Origin: Tolypothrix sp. PCC 7712
GTDB lineage: Bacteria > Cyanobacteriota > Cyanobacteriia > Cyanobacteriales > Nostocaceae
Direction: 5' to 3'
DNA length: 64,000 bases
Assembly: GCF_025860405.1 (NCBI RefSeq)
Contig: NZ_CP063785.1
Coordinates: 7,131,390 to 7,195,389 of the forward strand
Below the pieces are notes generated by a model. That model worked only from the letters and a program-made list of their open reading frames with translations. It did no database searches and was not told where the DNA came from. The translations under genes and the position numbers were made by a program. Positions within the stretch are counted from its first letter, which is position 1; every line of letters starts with the position of its first letter. This document shows, piece after piece, positions 59,561 to 64,000 of this stretch.

Positions 59561-61843
59561 ATGCCTGAACTCAATACCATTCCCGGTTTTGCTGCCCTGC
59601 AAGCTCTGACTCGTGGTGATTCTCGGATTAAAATTGCTGTTTTAGATGGACTAGCCGATCTAGATCGTGCTTGCTTTCGGGGTGCAAACTTGAGCAAAGC
59701 CAAAGCTTTTTGGCAAACAGATTTAGAGCCAATCGAGCCTATATATATTCAAAGGGAACTTCTAATTAGGAAGTTGGGAGACAAAAAAAAGGCTTTGAAG
59801 AAAGCATTGAAGCAGATCGAGAAGCGGGATACGGATACAGCTTTATTGTTACCTGTTGCTCAAGTAATGCCGTCGCGATCACACCTTCCTATTACTACTA
59901 TCTTCAATGCTGTATTAGAAAACACAGAAGCCCTATTGCTAGAACAATATCACCAGTTAAAAGACTCGAAGCTACAGCAAACAACACACAAACCAGGAAT
60001 ACCCGCAGATATTGACTATAAAGCAGAAATTAAAGCTTTAGAGATAGAGATCGAGGCACTGGAAGACTCAATTCCTGAACCTGTGCGCGATCGCCTCAAT
60101 GGTATCTTTCATGCAACAGGCATCTTTAGTACAATGTTTGGGCAACCCGGTTCCCCAGTTGAAGGAGTCGCTCCTTACTGCACAGCTATTAACATTCCCT
60201 TATTTGAAACCCCAACGAGCGATGAGGCACTCTCACCGTTGAACTTAGCTCGTGCCTTTAATCTGGCATTGGAACTGGGGGTAAATATCATCCATTGTGC
60301 TGCCTGTCATCCCACTCAAACTGGGTTTGCCCATGAAATGATTCAAAAAGCTGTCAAACAATGTCAAGACAATAATATTCTAATCGTAGCTCCATCAGGC
60401 AACAATAAGGGCGAATGGTTTTGCGCTCCGGCGATTTTACCAAATGTCCTGGCAGTGGGTATGATGAAAGACGATGGGCAACCCGCTAACTACAGTAATT
60501 GGGGTGGACAGTATCAGGAACAGGGCATTCTCGCACCGGGTGAAAACATAGTAGCAGCACAACCCGGCACCGATGAACCAGCACTTCAACAAGGAACAAG
60601 TTTAGCTGCCCCCTTAATAACTGGTATTTCTGCATTACTAATGAGTCTGCAACTACAACGAGGCGAAAAACCCAATGCTGAAGCAGTCCGTACTGCTTTG
60701 CTTAATAGTGCCATTAAGTGCGACCCTAACGAAATTGCAGAACCGGAACGCTGTTTAGTAGGCAAATTAAATATTCCCGGAGCCTATCAATTACTAACTG
60801 GGCAGCTTTTACCCAACATTCAAGCAAGTGCAGTTGCCCTTCCACAAGTTATTTTACCAGCCATTCCAGATAGTTCCAAATCTGCGGTAATAAATGCCTC
60901 CCAACCGCTCAATGAGATTTACAGTTCTACCTCTACTCAATTCGTCACCGCCTCAGCCACAATTGCAGACATTGCCCCTTCTACCGTCACCCCCAGCGCC
61001 GTCTCCAGAAAAGTCTACGCCCTTGGCAGCCTTGGCTACGATTTTGGCAGTGAAGCCCGCCGCGACACCTTCAAGCAACAGATGTCTGCGGTCAGTATTG
61101 ATGGCGTTTTAATTCCCGCCAATCCCTACGATGCCCGCCAGATGGTTAATCATCTAGAGTTGAATCCCTCTGAAGGCAAATCCCTCATCTGGACGCTGAA
61201 TCAGGAACTTACCCCAATTTACGCCCTAGAACCCCAAAAAGCTTTTGCCAGCGAGATATATAACGTATTTCAGATGCTTTTGGCTGGACAAATTCAGCCC
61301 GAAGAGAGCGATGATTACATTGAACGCGTTAGCATTCCCGGCAATTTGACAGATCGCACCGTTGAACTTTTTTCCGGACAGGTTGTTCCTGTCCTGGCAC
61401 TACCCAATATTAGAGGGATCTACGGTTGGCAAGTAAATGCCCTTGTGGAAGCAGCCATTAACACCGTTACTACTGGAGCCAGCCAACCTGACAACGTGAG
61501 AATGCGACGTTCTCTCAAGAGTTTCCTGCATCGCATCTACTATGACCTCCGCAACTTAGGACACCTTGATCGCGATCGCGCCCTCAATTTTGCGGCTACA
61601 AACGCCTTCCAAGCTGCCTCCACCTTTGCTGAAGCCATTAATAGCGGTATGGAACTAGACAGCATTGAGATTGAAAAAAGCCCCTTTTGTCGCCTTAACA
61701 GTAATTGTTGGGATGTGATGCTGAAGTTTTTCGACTCAGAAAATAGCCGTCGCGCCAAAAAGGTATATCGATTCACAATTGACGTTGCCAATCTTATGCC
61801 AGTGACTTTGGGTGCAGTGCGATCGTGGTCAGTGCCACGTTAG
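59561..61843 (+). CDS. PatG-like macrocyclase-type protease with large insert
   Basis: The 760-residue subtilase starts MPELNTIPGFAALQ and keeps Asp in IAVLDGLADL, His in GIFHATGIFS and Ser in QGTSLAAPLITG. An insert of about 120 residues lies between Asp and His (about 55-180) and is rich in Lys/Glu helices (KLGDKKKALKKALKQIEKRD). PatG macrocyclases have helices inserted at the same place that cap the active site and bind the AYDG tail; this one is longer. The C-terminal 300 residues match the PatA-like protein at 51662. The canonical HGTH is altered to HATG. An AAGGAA ribosome site precedes the ATG. With the upstream oxidase, total length is close to that of a fused PatG. Confidence 0.88.
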   Translation: MPELNTIPGFAALQALTRGDSRIKIAVLDGLADLDRACFRGANLSKAKAFWQTDLEPIEPIYIQRELLIRKLGDKKKALKKALKQIEKRDTDTALLLPVAQVMPSRSHLPITTIFNAVLENTEALLLEQYHQLKDSKLQQTTHKPGIPADIDYKAEIKALEIEIEALEDSIPEPVRDRLNGIFHATGIFSTMFGQPGSPVEGVAPYCTAINIPLFETPTSDEALSPLNLARAFNLALELGVNIIHCAACHPTQTGFAHEMIQKAVKQCQDNNILIVAPSGNNKGEWFCAPAILPNVLAVGMMKDDGQPANYSNWGGQYQEQGILAPGENIVAAQPGTDEPALQQGTSLAAPLITGISALLMSLQLQRGEKPNAEAVRTALLNSAIKCDPNEIAEPERCLVGKLNIPGAYQLLTGQLLPNIQASAVALPQVILPAIPDSSKSAVINASQPLNEIYSSTSTQFVTASATIADIAPSTVTPSAVSRKVYALGSLGYDFGSEARRDTFKQQMSAVSIDGVLIPANPYDARQMVNHLELNPSEGKSLIWTLNQELTPIYALEPQKAFASEIYNVFQMLLAGQIQPEESDDYIERVSIPGNLTDRTVELFSGQVVPVLALPNIRGIYGWQVNALVEAAINTVTTGASQPDNVRMRRSLKSFLHRIYYDLRNLGHLDRDRALNFAATNAFQAASTFAEAINSGMELDSIEIEKSPFCRLNSNCWDVMLKFFDSENSRRAKKVYRFTIDVANLMPVTLGAVRSWSVPR

Positions 61844-62637
61844 CTCAAAAAAATATTAAACACAATACCTTAGCCAAAATAAGAGGATGAGGAGAGAGGG
61901 CCGATGTAGTAGAGTTATTATCTCTCACAACGACAACTCAAAAACCACAATCAGCCCATGCTCGATATCTTATGACTGCGGAGAGTGCCTGTTACCGCAG
62001 ATAAACGCTAAAACCATGCGGCAATTTAACCAGATAATTCATATAATCGCTAACATTGGAGAAATTTATCGTCGGCAAGAAAAAATAGATGCGTAACAAG
62101 AGATAATCATCAAGAAGCGATCGCTACTAAATTTTAATGAAATATTTTACTTGTTTACTATTGGGATTTTAATAAAAGTTTAATTGATATTTTAACCTTG
62201 AATAATCGATAGATTTATAACCAATTATTAAAACTTCTAACTTTTTAATTGAGTTCATTAAAATCGACGGGAAACGTCATCCCTTTGTGGGTGGAGGAGG
62301 TTTTTCTCCATACTCCATGCCCGTTCGGCTGACGCTCACGGCAGAAGCCTTGTGGGTGCAGTTTTTCGTTTAACTAGAACATTAGCTTGGCTTCATTTTT
62401 TGCACAAGATATAAATCTCATATAAAATCTCATATAAATTCTTTGCACTATATGTGAACAAATAATAGACAATTTAAATACGAGTAGAGGTTTATTGAGA
62501 AGCAGAAAATAGTATAGATTTATATAAATACTATTAAAAATTCAAATGATGCATTTATCTGGAAAGTTAGAACATGAACTTGTAGATTAGCGCATTCTGG
62601 CAAATCTCAAATTTAATCAAACGAGTCAGTCGCTTCT
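61844..62637. other. Intergenic region after the cyanobactin cluster
   Basis: No gene is supported here. A 69-codon frame (61887-62096) with scattered Cys has no leader motif or known family. A GC-rich block at about 62265-62370 stands out in AT-rich DNA and may be a repeat remnant. No prenyltransferase (patF) is found. The promoter of the next gene should lie near 62500-62630. Confidence 0.5.
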
Positions 62638-64000
62638 ATGAATCTCGATTCTCTCCTTGAATTTATTAACAGCAAACTGGTTGAAAGCCAAAATCGCCCG
62701 CTCAATACCACTGAAGTAATGGTTCTGCAGGGTATATGGCAGTATCAAACCTATAACCAAATTGCCCAAAAACAGGGTTATAGCCCTGGCTACTTCACCA
62801 ATGTTGTGGCTCCAGAATTATGGCAACGCCTTTCTGGGGTGATTGGCAGGCGCGTGACTAAAAAAAACTGTCGAGCATTGCTAGAGTCTTATGCTGTAAA
62901 AAGCACATCACAAACAAACGTCTTTTCCCCTACCGATCCCCAAGACATATCGCCCAGCTATCCCAGTGGTTCAGTACCTCTCAACTCGCCTTTTTACATT
63001 CAGCACTCCACCATTGAGGCTCAAGCCTATGCAGAAATTACAAAACCAGGAGCCTTGGTGCGGATTAAAGCTCCCAGAGAAAGGGGTAAAACTTCACTGC
63101 TGCTGAGGATGCTTGACTATGCCAACTCACAAGGCTACCGCACAGTGAGCTTAAATCTAGAGCAAATTGATTACACAATTTTGAGCGATCTCAATCGATT
63201 TTTACGCTGGTTATGTGCTAATGTTTCTCATCAGTTGCAATTACAGCCTCGACTCAACGATTATTGGGATGATGATATCGGCAGCAAAGTTAGCTGTACC
63301 CTCTACTTTCGCAATTATTTACTGGAGCAACTTAACTCTCCTGTGGTTTTAGCATTGGATGAAGTGAACAAAATTTTTGAGCATCCACAGGTAGCGAAAG
63401 ATTTTTTCCCTATGTTGCGTTCGTGGTACGAAGAAGCCAAAAGGATACCGTCGTGGCAAAAGCTACGCCTAATTGTGGTGCATTCAACGGAAGTCTATGT
63501 TCCTCTGCAACTGAACCAGTCTCCTTTCAATGTAGGGCTACCAATTCAGTTAAGCAAATTCAGTTTAGAGCAGGTGCAGCAGTTAGCTCAACGCTATGGA
63601 CTTGATGGGAATGTAGAAGAAGCGCACCAGCTCATGGCTTTAATAGGAGGACATCCAGCACTCGTACATCTAGCACTTTATCACCTGAGCCGTGAAGATG
63701 TAAGTATGGCGCAACTGCTGCAATTTGCACCTACATCTACGGGAATTTACTCCCATCACTTACAGCGCCATTGGTCAGTTTTGGAACAACAGCCAGAATT
63801 AGCAGCAGCGCTTTATACTGTTATGGATGCTGCAGAAGCCGTACAAATAGAACCAACTCTAGGTTATAAATTATCTAGTATGGGGCTAATTGAGTTATGT
63901 GGTAACAAAGCAACACTCAGTTGCCAGCTATATCAGCAGTATTTTGAAAATCAACTATCAAATTGCAGACGTGCTGAGAAGATATCTACAATGCTGCGCT
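62638..64000 (+). CDS. AAA-like ATPase, 3' partial, paralogue of the gene at 32980
   Basis: The frame is open from ATG 62638 to the right edge (454 codons so far). The N-terminal HTH-like region (LNTTEVMVLQGIWQYQTYNQ, IAQKQGYSPGYFTNVVAPEL) and the ATPase (RIKAPRERGKTSLLLRML Walker A, VVLALDEVNKIF Walker B, LIVVHSTEVYVPLQLNQSPF) match the order and words of the protein at 32980-34269. The Walker A differs at the residues before GKT. The partner gene on the other copy is a WD40 fusion, so a WD40 or other sensor/effector gene may lie just beyond the window. Confidence 0.85.
   Translation, partial: MNLDSLLEFINSKLVESQNRPLNTTEVMVLQGIWQYQTYNQIAQKQGYSPGYFTNVVAPELWQRLSGVIGRRVTKKNCRALLESYAVKSTSQTNVFSPTDPQDISPSYPSGSVPLNSPFYIQHSTIEAQAYAEITKPGALVRIKAPRERGKTSLLLRMLDYANSQGYRTVSLNLEQIDYTILSDLNRFLRWLCANVSHQLQLQPRLNDYWDDDIGSKVSCTLYFRNYLLEQLNSPVVLALDEVNKIFEHPQVAKDFFPMLRSWYEEAKRIPSWQKLRLIVVHSTEVYVPLQLNQSPFNVGLPIQLSKFSLEQVQQLAQRYGLDGNVEEAHQLMALIGGHPALVHLALYHLSREDVSMAQLLQFAPTSTGIYSHHLQRHWSVLEQQPELAAALYTVMDAAEAVQIEPTLGYKLSSMGLIELCGNKATLSCQLYQQYFENQLSNCRRAEKISTMLR

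Noticed and set aside
59143..59602. Minus-strand and plus-strand frames overlapping the oxidase gene
   Set aside because: They lie entirely in or across well-supported coding sequence and match no family.
61887..62096. 69-codon frame with scattered cysteines after the cyanobactin cluster, possible third precursor
   Set aside because: It has no LAELSEE leader, no recognition sequences and no ribosome site like the two real precursors.

Overview
This window looks like a chromosomal segment of a filamentous, probably heterocyst-forming cyanobacterium. The evidence is the very frequent GCGATCGC (HIP1) octamers, a nitrogenase-like gene at the left edge, many short palindromic interspersed repeats and MITEs, DUF4058 and NHLM-type genes, a cyanobactin gene cluster, and several large WD40/AAA/caspase proteins. 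I see no rRNA, tRNA or CRISPR array.

Layout. 1-2.3 kb: the 3' part of an orphan nitrogenase component-1-like gene, then a DUF4058 gene broken by one frameshift. 3.2-17.4 kb: an NHLM-type peptide export region. It holds a protein with two cNMP-binding domains, a TnpB insertion, an HlyD-like adaptor, a C39-peptidase ABC exporter, a radical SAM enzyme, two tandem glycosyltransferases, a cysteine-free double-glycine precursor peptide, and a second NHLM ABC transporter. 17.5-28.8 kb: a full chemosensory operon with the gene content of the Wsp system (CheW, CheR-TPR, MCP, WspD-like CheW, CheA-REC, CheB). Its output response regulator carries a class III nucleotide cyclase where WspR has GGDEF. An HD-domain hydrolase lies upstream. 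29-32.6 kb: two exported proteins. 33-49 kb: a conflict/cell-death-type island with two AAA-like ATPases (one fused to WD40), a caspase-like protease, two CHAT-type proteases (one paired with an RRM protein and carrying three trefoil-like repeats), a STAND NTPase-WD40 protein, and a truncated second caspase within a 1.2-kb segmental duplication. 50-61.8 kb: a cyanobactin cluster: peptidoglycan-binding/YkuD-like gene, PatA protease, two PatE-type precursors, PatB-like, LamG-PatC-like fusion, PatD heterocyclase, and PatG split into oxidase and protease genes. No PatF prenyltransferase is visible. 62.6 kb to the edge: a partial AAA-like gene related to the one at 33 kb.

How the genes may work together. 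The C39 exporter and HlyD adaptor should cleave and export the double-glycine peptide at 14 kb. The Wsp-like array would set cyclic-nucleotide level through its cyclase, and the nearby double cNMP-binding protein is a plausible reader (inference). In the cyanobactin cluster, PatD would heterocyclise cysteines of both precursors, the oxidase would form thiazoles, the PatA-like protease would remove leaders, and the PatG-like protease would macrocyclise the second precursor, which has a recognisable C-terminal signal. The first precursor is cysteine-rich and lacks that signal, so its mature form is open. The strongest candidates for something new are the cyclase-output Wsp system, the unusual cyanobactin precursor pair, and the RRM/CHAT/trefoil and shared-motif CHAT/STAND modules.
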